A stretch of 64,000 nucleotides of DNA, from positions 806,001 through 870,000 of the forward strand of contig NZ_PREV01000027.1 of NCBI RefSeq assembly GCF_002959965.1, in the 5' to 3' direction. Origin of the DNA: Microbulbifer pacificus (GTDB lineage Bacteria > Pseudomonadota > Gammaproteobacteria > Pseudomonadales > Cellvibrionaceae). The translations under genes and the position numbers were made by a program. The notes beneath the pieces were generated by a model. That model saw nothing but the letters and a program-made list of their open reading frames with translations, was not told the origin of the DNA and did no database searches. Shown one piece after another: positions 36,757 through 47,287 of the stretch; within the stretch, counting starts at the first letter, position 1; every line of letters starts with the position of its first letter.

Positions 36757-37764
36757 ATGAGCAAGCAGCGCGTACTCACCGGTATTACCACCACCGGCAC
36801 TCCTCATCTGGGAAACTACGTGGGCGCCATTCGCCCGGCCATTGCCGCCAGTCAGGAGGAGAACAATCAGTCGTTCTATTTTCTGGCGGATTACCACGCG
36901 CTGATCAAATGCCAGGACCCGCAGCTGGTGCATCAGTCTACCCTGGAAATCGCCGCCACCTGGCTGGCGCTGGGATTGAACACCGATAACGTGGTCTTTT
37001 ACCGCCAGTCGGACATCACCGAGATTCCGGAACTCACCTGGCTGCTCACCTGCCAGACTGCCAAGGGGCTGATGAATCGCGCTCACGCTTACAAGGCGGC
37101 GGTCGACAGCAATCGTGACGACGGCCAGGACTCCGATTTTGGTATCACCATGGGTCTGTATAGCTACCCGATCCTGATGGCGGCGGATATCCTGATGTTC
37201 AACGCCAACAAGGTGCCGGTGGGCAAAGACCAGGTCCAGCACATCGAAATGGCTCGCGATATCGCCCAGCGGTTCAATCACCATTACGGGGAGCACTTCG
37301 CGCTGCCGGAAGCGGTGGTGGACGAACATGTATCGGTGTTACAGGGGCTTGATGGTCGCAAGATGAGCAAGAGCTACGGCAATACCATCCCGCTGTTCCT
37401 GCCGGAAAAGCAGCTGAAAAAACACATCAACAAGATTCTGACCAACTTGCTGGAGCCCGGTGAGCCCAAAGACCCGGATACTTCCACTGTATTCCAGATA
37501 TGGCAGGCTTTCGCCACTCCCGAGCAGACCGCGGAGATGCGCAAGGCGTTTGCCGAGGGTATCGCCTGGGGCGAGGCCAAGAAGCAGTTGTTTGAACTGA
37601 TCAATGGCCAGATCGGAGAGGCGCGGGAGCGCTACAACGAGCTGCTGGCGAACCCCGCTGAGATTGAAGTGGAGCTGGAAAAGGGGGCGCACAAGGCCCG
37701 CGAATATTCCCGTCCATTCCTTGCGAAGCTCCGCGAAGCGGTGGGCATCCGCAAGATTGGCTGA
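36757..37764 (+). CDS. trpS: Tryptophanyl-tRNA synthetase
   Basis: Class I synthetase of 335 residues. The HIGH equivalent is [13 protein letters not shown] at about 11-23 and the KMSKS loop is [26 protein letters not shown] carries the tryptophan pocket. ATG with AAGGATCT upstream. Ends 37 bases from the converging lipase gene. Confidence 0.97.
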   Translation: MSKQRVLTGITTTGTPHLGNYVGAIRPAIAASQEENNQSFYFLADYHALIKCQDPQLVHQSTLEIAATWLALGLNTDNVVFYRQSDITEIPELTWLLTCQTAKGLMNRAHAYKAAVDSNRDDGQDSDFGITMGLYSYPILMAADILMFNANKVPVGKDQVQHIEMARDIAQRFNHHYGEHFALPEAVVDEHVSVLQGLDGRKMSKSYGNTIPLFLPEKQLKKHINKILTNLLEPGEPKDPDTSTVFQIWQAFATPEQTAEMRKAFAEGIAWGEAKKQLFELINGQIGEARERYNELLANPAEIEVELEKGAHKAREYSRPFLAKLREAVGIRKIG

Positions 37765-37800
37765 TCTCCGCGGTTTCAGGCGGAGTCCCGGTTGGATCCT

Positions 37801-39105
37801 TCAGCCGGGGTTGCGCAACTGGATATCCAGAGAAAACTCTGCACTTTCCCCAGCGCTGGCCGCGCCTTCCAGCAGATAAATCAGCAGTCGATAGGTCCCA
37901 TCCCGCGGCAGCGTGACGGAATAGCTCGACTGTTGTCCGTGCCCATTATGCAAGGCGCGTGCGGCCGCTGGCGCGGTGATGCGGTATGCGGCGTGGGCAT
38001 TGTCGCTGTGTAGATCCAGCGCCAGGGACTGACCGGTCTTGGCATCGAGCAGATATTCAATCGCCTGATGGCCGTTGATCGTGGCATGCACGCTGGTGCT
38101 CTGACCCCGATCTCCAGATGGCGGGGTGCCGCTCGCTTCGTCCGTGTCTGCCGCGGGCTCCGGAAACAGGATTTTTTCTTGCCGGGGCGCGGAAGTGGAG
38201 TCGTCGCCGTTGGCCGTGTCGGTCGAATCCCGCTGAAAACGGCCATGGCGCAGATAGTGGATGACCTGTTCAATGACGCCGGCATTTTTCATCATGAATA
38301 CGTGCGTCACGGGCATTTCCAGGTGATCGTTCATGCCCTCTAGACGGGTGCGTGCCACCGAGACCTTGCCGTCGTCTCTATTCGGCAACAGTGTCGAGAG
38401 AATAGGGTTGATGCTCTTGGTTCCCGCAATGATGCCCACATCAAAATTCGCCGCCCCCAGCTGATTGGGCACGCTCATTTTGCCCGTGCCGAGCTGTAGC
38501 CCCGCATCGCCAAACATGAAATGAAATCCGGGAAATTTTCCCAGTTTGTCCACAACTTCACTGCCCTGGTTGGGTGGGCCTAGCATGACCACGCGACCGA
38601 GATTATCGAGCTTCACCTGACTCAGATACTGACGCACCAGGATACCCCCCATGGAGTGGGTGACGAAATGTACGCGACTTTTTTTCGAGCCCGATGCCCG
38701 GGCCCCCGAGCCTTGGGAATCCGGCGCGGCACATTGGTCCAGCGCCGGTGCAATGGCTGGGCCCGCGAGTTCTTCAATCGGAAAGTCCGTCGACGGGTAG
38801 TCAACATTCACCGTGCGGAAACCCGCCTCGGCGATTGTCTGCTGCAGCTTTTTCATGGAGCCGTTGGACTTCGCCAGGCCGTGCAGGAGAATTACACAAT
38901 CTGCTGTGGCTGAGGGGGCGGCCATACCGGGCCCGGAAAAACTCAATATCAGTAATACCGCGGTAAACAGCTGCGGCAGGGAAGGTAAAGGCTGTCGAGG
39001 CGGAGTCACCAGTAGTAACGCTCCCTGAATGAGTTGGCGTGAAATTAACCTGTTGAACCTCAGTGTAGTCCAGCGAGCGCGAAGGGACGACGGTATCACG
39101 GACAT
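37801..39105 (-). CDS. Exported lipase-like alpha/beta hydrolase with C-terminal beta domain
   Basis: 434 residues. A basic N-terminus leads to a hydrophobic signal segment at about 46-62 (FTAVLLILSFSGPGMAA). CVILLHGLAKSNGSMKKL at about 70-87 gives the oxyanion region, FVTHSMGGILVRQYL the serine nucleophile, NRDDGKVSV the probable Asp and MPVTHVFMM the His. From about 330 a separate beta-rich part (ATINGHQAIEYLLDAKTGQS to the end) looks like a prepeptidase or carbohydrate-binding type domain. Secreted lipase or esterase is likely. It starts seven bases after the PH-like gene upstream. Confidence 0.75.
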   Translation of the reverse strand: MSVIPSSLRARWTTLRFNRLISRQLIQGALLLVTPPRQPLPSLPQLFTAVLLILSFSGPGMAAPSATADCVILLHGLAKSNGSMKKLQQTIAEAGFRTVNVDYPSTDFPIEELAGPAIAPALDQCAAPDSQGSGARASGSKKSRVHFVTHSMGGILVRQYLSQVKLDNLGRVVMLGPPNQGSEVVDKLGKFPGFHFMFGDAGLQLGTGKMSVPNQLGAANFDVGIIAGTKSINPILSTLLPNRDDGKVSVARTRLEGMNDHLEMPVTHVFMMKNAGVIEQVIHYLRHGRFQRDSTDTANGDDSTSAPRQEKILFPEPAADTDEASGTPPSGDRGQSTSVHATINGHQAIEYLLDAKTGQSLALDLHSDNAHAAYRITAPAAARALHNGHGQQSSYSVTLPRDGTYRLLIYLLEGAASAGESAEFSLDIQLRNPG

Positions 39106-39112
39106 GTAGGGT

Positions 39113-39637
39113 TTATCTGGCCGCGGTATCGGTGAGCGGTTTCAGCATGTCCACGAAGTGCTCGGGTTTGTCGGGAGTAACCACCAGTGTCCGGGTTGGC
39201 AACCGAATGACAACGGTACGGGACATATCCGTGGCAAACGCGCGATACCTGCCCAGGCTCTGATTGCGAAACAGGCCACTGAATGCGAAAAAACCACCAT
39301 TGCCAAACAGGCGGATAGATCCTTTGGTAGCATCGGGTTCGAAGCTGACGGACGTCATCCCATCCAGTGCGATGCGGGTTTTCCAGCCGGGGCGCAGTAC
39401 CCATAACTCCCGATCCTGCAGGCGGTAGCCGCGCACCGCAAACAGCGCAGACAGCAGCAGAATGCCGGGGCACATCCAGATGCTTAACTGATACAGAAGT
39501 GGCGGATTTTCCGGGGCTTTCAGCCAGAGGGTAATGCCAATACCGAGCAGAATGAGGCTGGTCAACAATGTCAGGAAGCCGAGCGCACGGCTCCAGGGGG
39601 CTGAAAATTCTCTGCCGGGTGTGTTTGGTATGGGCAC
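39113..39637 (-). CDS. Two-helix membrane protein with PH-like domain
   Basis: About 174 residues if the GTG at 39637 is the start; the frame is open further upstream, so the start is uncertain. Two membrane helices lie at about 18-36 (LGFLTLLTSLILLGIGITLW) and 47-64 (LSIWMCPGILLLSALFAV). The remainder (YRLQDRELWVLRPGWKTRIALDG to VVTPDKPEHFVDML) has the strand pattern and final helix of bacterial PH domains (bPH/YdbS-like). Role unknown. It is co-oriented with and only 7 bases from the lipase-like gene, so the two form a small operon divergent from gnd. Confidence 0.6.
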   Translation of the reverse strand: MPIPNTPGREFSAPWSRALGFLTLLTSLILLGIGITLWLKAPENPPLLYQLSIWMCPGILLLSALFAVRGYRLQDRELWVLRPGWKTRIALDGMTSVSFEPDATKGSIRLFGNGGFFAFSGLFRNQSLGRYRAFATDMSRTVVIRLPTRTLVVTPDKPEHFVDMLKPLTDTAAR

Positions 39638-39772
39638 GGGATATCGCTCTGGGCTGCGTGGTGGAATGAGGCCTGATAACACCGGAGTGTAATGACATCT
39701 CGAGGCAAGGGGAAATCGTCGGTCACCGATGTCCTGACTGGCAAGTTTCCGCTCCCGGCCAGCGCTGTCGAT

Positions 39773-39781
39773 TGCTATACT
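39773..39781 (+). promoter_or_regulatory. Candidate extended -10 promoter of gnd
   Basis: TGCTATACT is an extended -10 box with one mismatch to TGnTATAAT, 39 bases before the gnd start. No good -35 box is visible at 16-18 bases, which extended -10 promoters tolerate. Confidence 0.45.
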
Positions 39782-39820
39782 CCGCGCGCATTTTGCTGTA
39801 CCCAAACTCTGGAGAAATTC

Positions 39821-41341
39821 ATGTCGGATTCACGCTGTGATATCGGTTTTATTGGCGCGGGCGTCATGGGGAAAAACCTCATTCTCAATCTCGTCGACAA
39901 CGGATACCGCGTGTGTGCGTTTGATTTGGACCACGGGCGCCTGGAGGCACTGTTGGCGCAGGATGCCAAAGAGCGCGGCGATCAGGCGCCGCGAGTGGAG
40001 GTCTGTAACTCTTACACCGAGCTGCTCTCGCGGGTAAAAGCGCCACATCTGGTGATTCTCTCCGTCCCGGCCGGTGCACCGGTGGACGACGTGTGCAACA
40101 AGCTGCTGGACGCGGGCCTGCGCGCGGACGATATCGTGATCGATACCGGCAACAGCCTATGGACCGATTCGGTCAAGCGCGCCAGACGTTACGAGGGCAA
40201 GCTGATTTTCTTTACCACCGCCGTGTCCGGTGGCGAGGTGGGGGCCCGCTTCGGGCCGTCGCTGATGCCGAGTGGTGACCGCTACGCCTGGGCGCGTATT
40301 GAGCCCGTGTGGCATGCCATCGCCGCCAAGGTGGATGCCGCCACCGGCCAGCCTATCGAGCGCTTTGAGCCGGGCAATCCCGTCACTGAAGGCGAACCCT
40401 GTGCCGCCTATATTGGCCCCATCGGCTCCGGTCATTTCGTCAAAATGGTGCACAACGGTATTGAGTACGCGGATATGCAGATGATCTGCGAAGTGTACGA
40501 TGTGATGCGCAGCGCGCTGGAGATGACCCCTCAGGAAATCGCTGCGGTATTCCGCGAGTGGAACAAGGGTGTACTCAACAGCTATCTGATCGATATCAGT
40601 GCAGAAGTACTGGACACCCCGGACTCCGTAACCGGCAAGCCGCTGGTGGATATGATTCTCGACCGCGCGGGACAGAAGGGCACCGGCCTGTGGACTGCGG
40701 TGGACGCCCTGAAACTGGGTTGTCCGGCGCCGAGTATTGCGGAAGCGGTTTTTGCCCGCGCGCTCTCCACCCGCAAGGTACTGCGTACCCGCGCGGCGAA
40801 AAAACTGGTGGGCCCGGATGTGGCACCGGTTGCGAATGACAAGCGCGATGAGATTATCGCGCAGCTGCACGATGCGCTTTATTGCGCGAAAATCTGCGTT
40901 TATGCCCAGGGTTTTGACCTGATGAAACTCGCCGCGCGCGAGCAGGACTGGGAACTCAACTTCGCGGAAATCGCACGTATCTGGCGCGCAGGCTGCATTA
41001 TTCGCGCGGTGTTTTTGCAGTCCATCAGCGATGCCTACGAGCGGGATACCAAGCTCTCCAATCTGCTGCTGGACGAATTCTTTATCGAGCAGATCGCCAA
41101 TCATCAGGGTAACTGGCGCCGCGCTGTGGCCGACGCGACCATCGGTGGTATTCCGGTACCGGCACTGTCTTCGGCACTCAGCTACTACGATGCCTTCCGC
41201 CGCGAATCCCTGCCGGCCAACCTGTTGCAGGCGCAGCGGGATTTCTTTGGTGCGCACACCTTTTCGCGGGTGGATCGACCGGAGCAGGAAAAATATCACG
41301 TGCTCTGGGGGGAGCCCGGCCGGCCCGTGAAGAAAGTCTGA
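39821..41341 (+). CDS. gnd: 6-phosphogluconate dehydrogenase, decarboxylating
   Basis: Oxidises 6-phosphogluconate to ribulose 5-phosphate with CO2 and NADPH. 506 residues from the ATG at 39821 (GGAG before it), a little longer than the usual 470-480. Dinucleotide motif GFIGAGVMGKNLILNL at about 8-23, substrate motif TAVSGGEVGARFGPSLMPSG, catalytic Lys in GHFVKMVHNGIEYADMQ and the C-terminal QAQRDFFGAHTFSRVD. The usual GGNS loop is TGNS and the VKAG turn is VPAG, so it is a divergent member. Confidence 0.92.
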   Translation: MSDSRCDIGFIGAGVMGKNLILNLVDNGYRVCAFDLDHGRLEALLAQDAKERGDQAPRVEVCNSYTELLSRVKAPHLVILSVPAGAPVDDVCNKLLDAGLRADDIVIDTGNSLWTDSVKRARRYEGKLIFFTTAVSGGEVGARFGPSLMPSGDRYAWARIEPVWHAIAAKVDAATGQPIERFEPGNPVTEGEPCAAYIGPIGSGHFVKMVHNGIEYADMQMICEVYDVMRSALEMTPQEIAAVFREWNKGVLNSYLIDISAEVLDTPDSVTGKPLVDMILDRAGQKGTGLWTAVDALKLGCPAPSIAEAVFARALSTRKVLRTRAAKKLVGPDVAPVANDKRDEIIAQLHDALYCAKICVYAQGFDLMKLAAREQDWELNFAEIARIWRAGCIIRAVFLQSISDAYERDTKLSNLLLDEFFIEQIANHQGNWRRAVADATIGGIPVPALSSALSYYDAFRRESLPANLLQAQRDFFGAHTFSRVDRPEQEKYHVLWGEPGRPVKKV

Positions 41342-41362
41342 CCGGTAACAACATGTCTGAAC

Positions 41363-41391
41363 AAAAATGGCCGCAAGTTGCGGCCATTTTT
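41363..41391. terminator. Bidirectional terminator between gnd and DUF4136 gene
   Basis: AAAAATGGCCGCAA and TTGCGGCCATTTTT form a GC-core hairpin with A-tract and T-tract on either side, so it can stop transcripts arriving from both genes, which converge here. Confidence 0.92.
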
Positions 41392-41409
41392 GATTTTGCT
41401 GAAGACCAC

Positions 41410-41943
41410 TCAGCGTGCGCGTAGCGGAAAACTGCGGAAAGCATCAATCACCGCCCGGTCCATGGATCGCTCCGGGTTGTCCAGCACCTTCCGGGTAATG
41501 GGTTGTGAGGTGTAGCCGCGCCACACCACCTGTTTTTGCCGCGCATCTGTCAGGTCAATGGTGAGGTGCCCCTCGGTGGAGGTGTTGACATTGGCATGCG
41601 CGCTACCGAGGTTAGTGTTTCCCGGCATTCGGACGATGGGATTTGCCCGTACCTGCACACTTACCAGCAGGTCGGGATTATTGCTTGGCATCAGGCCGCG
41701 GGCCATCAGCTGCTGGGAAACTTCGTTCTGTGCCAGCGACATGGCGCGGCCATTACTGCCGGAAACCGGTGCGAAGCCAAACGTCTGATACTGACCAAAG
41801 GCCGTAGAAGTGGTGCGCTGTGTCTCCGAACTGGTACAGCCGGTCAGGGTGAACGTACTACTGACTGCGGCACCCGCCACGGCGAGGGTGAGCAGGCTGG
41901 AAGCGGATATCGCGCGCACGATGTTGTGTGGATTCTGTTTCAT
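41410..41943 (-). CDS. DUF4136 family lipoprotein
   Basis: 177 residues. Signal peptide ending in the lipobox LTGC at about 33-36. The mature part has YQTFGFAPV, QNEVSQQLMARGLMPSNNPDLLVSVQVRA and HLTIDLTDARQKQVVWRGY, the DUF4136 pattern. Probably an outer-membrane lipoprotein of unknown function. Confidence 0.85.
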   Translation of the reverse strand: MKQNPHNIVRAISASSLLTLAVAGAAVSSTFTLTGCTSSETQRTTSTAFGQYQTFGFAPVSGSNGRAMSLAQNEVSQQLMARGLMPSNNPDLLVSVQVRANPIVRMPGNTNLGSAHANVNTSTEGHLTIDLTDARQKQVVWRGYTSQPITRKVLDNPERSMDRAVIDAFRSFPLRAR

Positions 41944-42038
41944 GGGGCAATCCCGAAACTACTCTGCTGCTGACCCGCACCAGCTTAGTTTGGGATTGGC
42001 CTGAAACCACGCCCGGAAATCATGGAAAAACCTGCTGG

Positions 42039-43028
<990 letters not shown>

Positions 43029-43197
43029 ACAGCAGGCCGTTTGTTGTCGGATTTATCGGGATCGTCAAAGCGGCCGCGCATTATCCGATGGTTGCGAAAA
43101 CGGGGCCAGTCAAAATCGGGACTGGTAGTTCGGTTTCGCGCAGTTTTATCTGACTTTGAGTTTCGGGTTCTTGTACTTCGCGGAGGATCTGGGTGGA

Positions 43198-43890
43198 TTA
43201 TTCGCGAAAAGTCGCATTGTTTGGGTTCCCGGCAATGGATTCGATGTGCTTTGCGAGGGTTTCGTGAAGGTCATTGGGCGCTTCAAACAGATATGCGGGG
43301 TTGTGCTCCAGCAGCTCCCGGCGTGAGCCATATCCCCACAGGACGCCGGCGGAGGGCAGGTTATTTCTGTGTGCCGCGCTCAGGTCAAAGTGACGGTCTC
43401 CGATCATAAGTGCGTGGGAAGTGATGCGTTTTTCCGCCAGCAGTCTCTCCAGTTGCTGCCACTTCGCAATGCCGATATCGCCGCCACTGACAAATTCGAA
43501 GTAGTGATGAAGTTCGAACTGTTCGAGAATTCGCCCGGCGAAATCCGCGCGCTTAGAGGTGCAGACAGCGAGGCGGGTGTGCTCGATTTGGCTCAGGTTT
43601 TCCAGCATCTCGGCGACACCGGGGTAGAGCGTATTTTCCGCATATCCCGTTTCACCGTAGCGCTCGCGGTACTTTTCCACCATCGAACGGATGAGTGCTT
43701 CATCGCTGCTGCCGGTCAGATGTACCATGGTCTGTTCCAGGGGCGGGCCTATATGAGGTGTGAGTACAGCGGCGGCGCAGGGGGCGAAATCGTGTTGCTC
43801 AAGGGCATGGTTCATGCAGTTGATGAAGCCCTCGGCGGGGTCGCTCAATGTGCCGTCCAGGTCAAACAGCAACCATTCATAACGGGCCAT
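43198..43890 (-). CDS. HAD hydrolase, phosphoglycolate-phosphatase-like
   Basis: 230 residues. Motif I FDLDGTLSDP at about 9-18 (nucleophile Asp), motif II VCTSKRADFAGRILEQF, motif IV IGDRHFDLSAAHRNN with the metal Asp, and a helical cap typical of the Gph/PpaX subgroup. Substrate not determinable. Minus-strand neighbours are rdgC downstream and ybaK upstream. Confidence 0.9.
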   Translation of the reverse strand: MARYEWLLFDLDGTLSDPAEGFINCMNHALEQHDFAPCAAAVLTPHIGPPLEQTMVHLTGSSDEALIRSMVEKYRERYGETGYAENTLYPGVAEMLENLSQIEHTRLAVCTSKRADFAGRILEQFELHHYFEFVSGGDIGIAKWQQLERLLAEKRITSHALMIGDRHFDLSAAHRNNLPSAGVLWGYGSRRELLEHNPAYLFEAPNDLHETLAKHIESIAGNPNNATFRE

Positions 43891-43920
43891 GGATAATTCC
43901 TCTATTCCATCCGGTTTTAT

Positions 43921-44388
43921 TCAGATCAACAGCGGCGCGAACCGGCCACGGGTCAGTTGTAACAGGTCTTGGGGTGCCAGCTCAATTTCCAGTCCCCGTC
44001 GGCCTGCACTGACAAAGATGGTCGACTCGGATTCTGCGGAAGAGTGCAGGAAGGTGGGCAGGAGTTTTTTCTGCCCCAGCGGGCTTACGCCCCCGAGTAC
44101 ATAGCCGGAAGAGCGCATTACCGCGTTCTTGTCGGCCATGGCCGCCTTTTTCGCCCCGGCGGCTTTGGCGATCAGTTTCATGCTGAGTTGGCATTCCACC
44201 GGCAGTATCGCCACCGCAAGGGATTTTCCGTCCAACGCCACCACCAGCGTTTTGAATACTTTGTGTGGCTCAAGCCCAAGCTTTTCCGCGGCCTCCAGTC
44301 CATAGGATTCTGCCGCGGGATCATGGGTGTATTCGTGGATCTGATAGGAAATTTTTGCGTTGATGGCGCTGTTGATTGCCGGTGTCAT
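43921..44388 (-). CDS. ybaK: Cys-tRNA(Pro)/Cys-tRNA(Cys) deacylase YbaK
   Basis: 155 residues from the ATG at 44388, matching the family length; AGGGA precedes it. YQIHEYTHDPAAESYGLEAAEKLGLEPHKVFKTLVV, then VECQLSMKLIAKAAGAKKAAMAD with the key Lys and RSSGYVLGGVSPLGQKKLLPTFL. It hydrolyses tRNA-Pro mischarged with cysteine. Thirty bases before the HAD gene, so likely one message. Confidence 0.95.
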   Translation of the reverse strand: MTPAINSAINAKISYQIHEYTHDPAAESYGLEAAEKLGLEPHKVFKTLVVALDGKSLAVAILPVECQLSMKLIAKAAGAKKAAMADKNAVMRSSGYVLGGVSPLGQKKLLPTFLHSSAESESTIFVSAGRRGLEIELAPQDLLQLTRGRFAPLLI

Positions 44389-44566
44389 GGGGCGTTCCCT
44401 GCTGCACGTGAATTGGAAAAATAGTCCCAGAAATTCCCACACCTCTCAATACCCGATCTTTTTCTGTGCTCACTCCACGGCTCGGGGCGTTGAACTGACG
44501 GCGAAAAAAGACCTATATTGGCCGATAACCCTGCGATTCTCCCGTACTAACTTACCGGGCCAAATC

Positions 44567-45625
44567 ATGATCATGCGAATACTCTTACTGCTCCCTTTTG
44601 CTCTGCCTTTTGTGTTTGCGAGTGTCTGTACCACTGCCGCCGAGACTGAGCCGAAATGGCGGAGCTCGCAGCTGGAAAGAAAGGTTTCGCTGCGCGGGAG
44701 TGCTGTCGCTGAGGCCAGTCTTTGGGTTACCGGTACGGAAAATGCCGTATTCAAAAGCCTGGATGGCGGCGGCTCCTGGCAGGATGTATCGGTTGTCGGG
44801 CAGCCACCTACCGACTTTCGCGACATTGAAGTGTTTGATGACCGCACCGCGATGGTAATGGGAGTTGGTAGCGGCTCCGAGTCGCGGCTTTACCTGACTC
44901 AGGATGGTGGGGCGCATTGGAAGCTGTTGTACGAAAATCCTGATGCCACCGGATTTTTTGACGCCATCGCTTTCTGGAATCGCAATGACGGTATGTTATT
45001 GGGCGATCCGGTTGAAGGCTATTACGTGGTTATGCTGACCCGCGATGGAGGGCGCAGCTGGTCGCGGGTTGCACAAGATCACCTGCCGCCCATGAAACCG
45101 AAGGAAGCTGCCTTCGCTGCCAGTGGTAACACGCTGATTGCCGGCGCCGGCGCCGGCGCCGACGGCGAAGCCTGGTTCACCACCGGTGGCTTTGCCGCGT
45201 CTGTTTATTCGACTGCGGATTTCGGCCAGAGCTGGACGCGCATGCCGGTGCCGCTTTATGCGGAAACCGCTACAGCTGGAGGTTACGCGCTCGCTCAGAA
45301 TCACAAGGGACAGGTCTTTGTCCTGGGTGGGGACTTCCAGAATCGCCCTGGAGAATATCCGAATCTCGCGGCACTAGGGGATCAGGGCTGGTACGCAGTG
45401 AGCGCCGGTCAACGGGGACTGCGTACAGCCATGTCCTGTGTTGATGAGTTGTGTGTGATCACGGGAAAGACCGGCAGCGATGTTTCCTTCGATCATGGCG
45501 CTAATTGGCAACCGCTGCCCGGCGAAGGCTATTACACCCTGGCCGCGGGGCGGGGGGTTATTCTGGCCGCCGGGCACGATGGCCGGGTGGCAACACTCAC
45601 GATGGCGGATCGCGTGGAGCCGTGA
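44567..45625 (+). CDS. Exported YCF48/BNR-repeat beta-propeller protein
   Basis: 352 residues from the ATG at 44567 (a second ATG six bases on). Signal peptide at 1-24 (LLLLPFALPFVFASVCTTAA). The mature part is a series of propeller blades marked by Asp-box-like turns: SLDGGGSWQDV, TQDGGAHWKLL, TRDGGRSWSRV, FGQSWTRM and FDHGANWQPL. It resembles YCF48-like photosystem assembly factors and glycosidase-type BNR proteins, but no catalytic residues can be assigned. A short tandem GGCGCC repeat at 45141-45160 encodes a Gly-Ala run. Confidence 0.75.
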   Translation: MIMRILLLLPFALPFVFASVCTTAAETEPKWRSSQLERKVSLRGSAVAEASLWVTGTENAVFKSLDGGGSWQDVSVVGQPPTDFRDIEVFDDRTAMVMGVGSGSESRLYLTQDGGAHWKLLYENPDATGFFDAIAFWNRNDGMLLGDPVEGYYVVMLTRDGGRSWSRVAQDHLPPMKPKEAAFAASGNTLIAGAGAGADGEAWFTTGGFAASVYSTADFGQSWTRMPVPLYAETATAGGYALAQNHKGQVFVLGGDFQNRPGEYPNLAALGDQGWYAVSAGQRGLRTAMSCVDELCVITGKTGSDVSFDHGANWQPLPGEGYYTLAAGRGVILAAGHDGRVATLTMADRVEP

Positions 45626-45639
45626 CCCGTGAAATGTCG

Positions 45640-45660
45640 AGCCCGGCCTGATGCCGGGCT
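45640..45660. terminator. Hairpin between converging YCF48-like gene and pepD
   Basis: AGCCCGGC (45640-45647) pairs perfectly with GCCGGGCT (45653-45660) around CTGAT. It sits in the 47-base gap between two stops. There is no strong T-run on either side, so terminator function is likely but not certain. Confidence 0.55.
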
Positions 45661-45672
45661 GTTGCCATGCGG

Positions 45673-47145
45673 TTATTTAGCAGCGGGAATCGCAGCGACG
45701 ACCTTCAGGAAGTAATCCCAGAAATTCGCCACGCTCTGGATGTGTACCCGTTCTTCCGGTGAATGTGCGCGGCGGATGGTGGGGCCGAAGGAGACCATAT
45801 CCCAGTTGGGATAGGGCTTGGCCAGCAGGCCGCATTCAAGTCCGGCGTGGATCACTTTGACTTCTGGCTCTTTCCCTTCCATTTCCTTATAGACATCTTT
45901 CATCAGCGCCAGCAATGGCGATTTCATATTCGGAGTCCATCCCGGGTAGGCGTTGTCAAGGCTTGTGTGGGCACCGGCGAGCTGGAAGGCGGCGGCCACG
46001 TTGAGGCCGTGCTCATCGCGCGCTGTATCGGAGAGACTGCGGACCAGGCACTGGATGCGCACGCGACTGTTCCCGTTCTCTGTTTCAGTGACAACGCGGG
46101 CCAGGTTGTTGGAGGTTTCGGCAATCCCCTCCAGCGCGGTGCTCATACGCTCGACCCCACTTGGGCAGCAGCGGATGGTGCGGATCAGTTTCAGTTGGGC
46201 ATCTGCGTCCATTACCGATGCCGGCGCCCCGGTTGGCTCCAGTGTGATTTCCAGTTTGGCTTCGCCATCCAGCTCCGTCTTGATGACAGCTGACGCCTGC
46301 TGCGCGATATCTAGCAGTTGCACAGCCTTCTCGGCGGGCACGGTGATGACGCTGAACGATTCGCGTGGAATGGCGTTGCGCAGGCTGCCGCCGTCGAGGC
46401 TGGCAATGCGCAATTCGGGCACTTGCCGCAAAGCCGTGTCGATGATGCGGTTGGCAATCTTGTTGGCATTGCCGCGCCCCTTGTCGATATCCAGTCCGGA
46501 GTGACCGCCACGCAGGCCGCGTACGCTCAGCTTGAACGCCTGGTGCCCGGCGGGCATGGATTCCGCGGAATAGGGCAGGGAAACATTCACGTCTACACCG
46601 CCAGCGCAACCCACGTAGAGCTCACCTTCGTCCTCGGTGTCCAGGTTTAACAGCAGATCCGCTTCAAAATGGCCCGGCTGCAGGTTCTTGGCGCCAGTCA
46701 TTCCGGCTTCTTCATCAATGGTCAGCAGCGCTTCGAGAGCGGGGTGTGGAATATCGGTGGACTCCAGCAGTGCGAGGATAGCCGCCACGCCGATACCGTT
46801 ATCGGCGCCGAGGGTGGTGCCCTCCGCGGTTACCCATTCGCCATCGACATAGGGCTTGATGGAATCGGTGAGGAAGTCGTGCTCGGTGTCGGCATTTTTT
46901 TGCGGCACCATGTCTACATGGCTCTGCATGGCCAACGTTTTACGGTCTTCCATGCCCGGGGTGGCCGGTTTCTTGATGATGACATTGCCAATCTGGTCCA
47001 GCGCTACATCGAGACCACGATTTCTGGCGAAATCGACGATGTAGGCAACGACCTGGTCTTCGTGTTTGGATGGGCGCGGGATTTCACACAGCTTGGCGAA
47101 ATGTTTCCACAGAGGTGTGGGATTGAGCGCTGCGATGGTCGACAT
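45673..47145 (-). CDS. pepD: Aminoacyl-histidine dipeptidase (peptidase D)
   Basis: M20 family zinc peptidase of 490 residues from the ATG at 47145 (AAGGAA before it). Ligand motifs: MQSHVDMVPQ, LGADNGIGVA, DEEAGMTGA (catalytic and metal Glu), NLDTEDEGELYVGC and HAGLECGLL at the C-terminus. It cleaves Xaa-His and other dipeptides in the cytosol. The frame is open 23 codons upstream, but that part is not conserved-looking. Confidence 0.96.
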   Translation of the reverse strand: MSTIAALNPTPLWKHFAKLCEIPRPSKHEDQVVAYIVDFARNRGLDVALDQIGNVIIKKPATPGMEDRKTLAMQSHVDMVPQKNADTEHDFLTDSIKPYVDGEWVTAEGTTLGADNGIGVAAILALLESTDIPHPALEALLTIDEEAGMTGAKNLQPGHFEADLLLNLDTEDEGELYVGCAGGVDVNVSLPYSAESMPAGHQAFKLSVRGLRGGHSGLDIDKGRGNANKIANRIIDTALRQVPELRIASLDGGSLRNAIPRESFSVITVPAEKAVQLLDIAQQASAVIKTELDGEAKLEITLEPTGAPASVMDADAQLKLIRTIRCCPSGVERMSTALEGIAETSNNLARVVTETENGNSRVRIQCLVRSLSDTARDEHGLNVAAAFQLAGAHTSLDNAYPGWTPNMKSPLLALMKDVYKEMEGKEPEVKVIHAGLECGLLAKPYPNWDMVSFGPTIRRAHSPEERVHIQSVANFWDYFLKVVAAIPAAK

Positions 47146-47287
47146 GGAATTTCCTTTTATTTGGGCCCGGGGGTATAGACCGCAATCCGGGTGGGCCGAA
47201 AAAGGTCGCGGCACTTTTGGCGCCGCGACCGGAAGTATGTGGGTGGAAACTGTCTGCTGGAAGTTGGCGGTAGCGTGGGTGGTGGAA

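Noticed and set aside
40157..41299. 380-codon minus-strand frame
   Set aside because: Antisense to gnd, whose catalytic motifs are complete.
45141..45160. Short GGCGCC tandem repeat
   Set aside because: Only about three units, in frame and coding for Gly-Ala; not a notable variable repeat without strain data.
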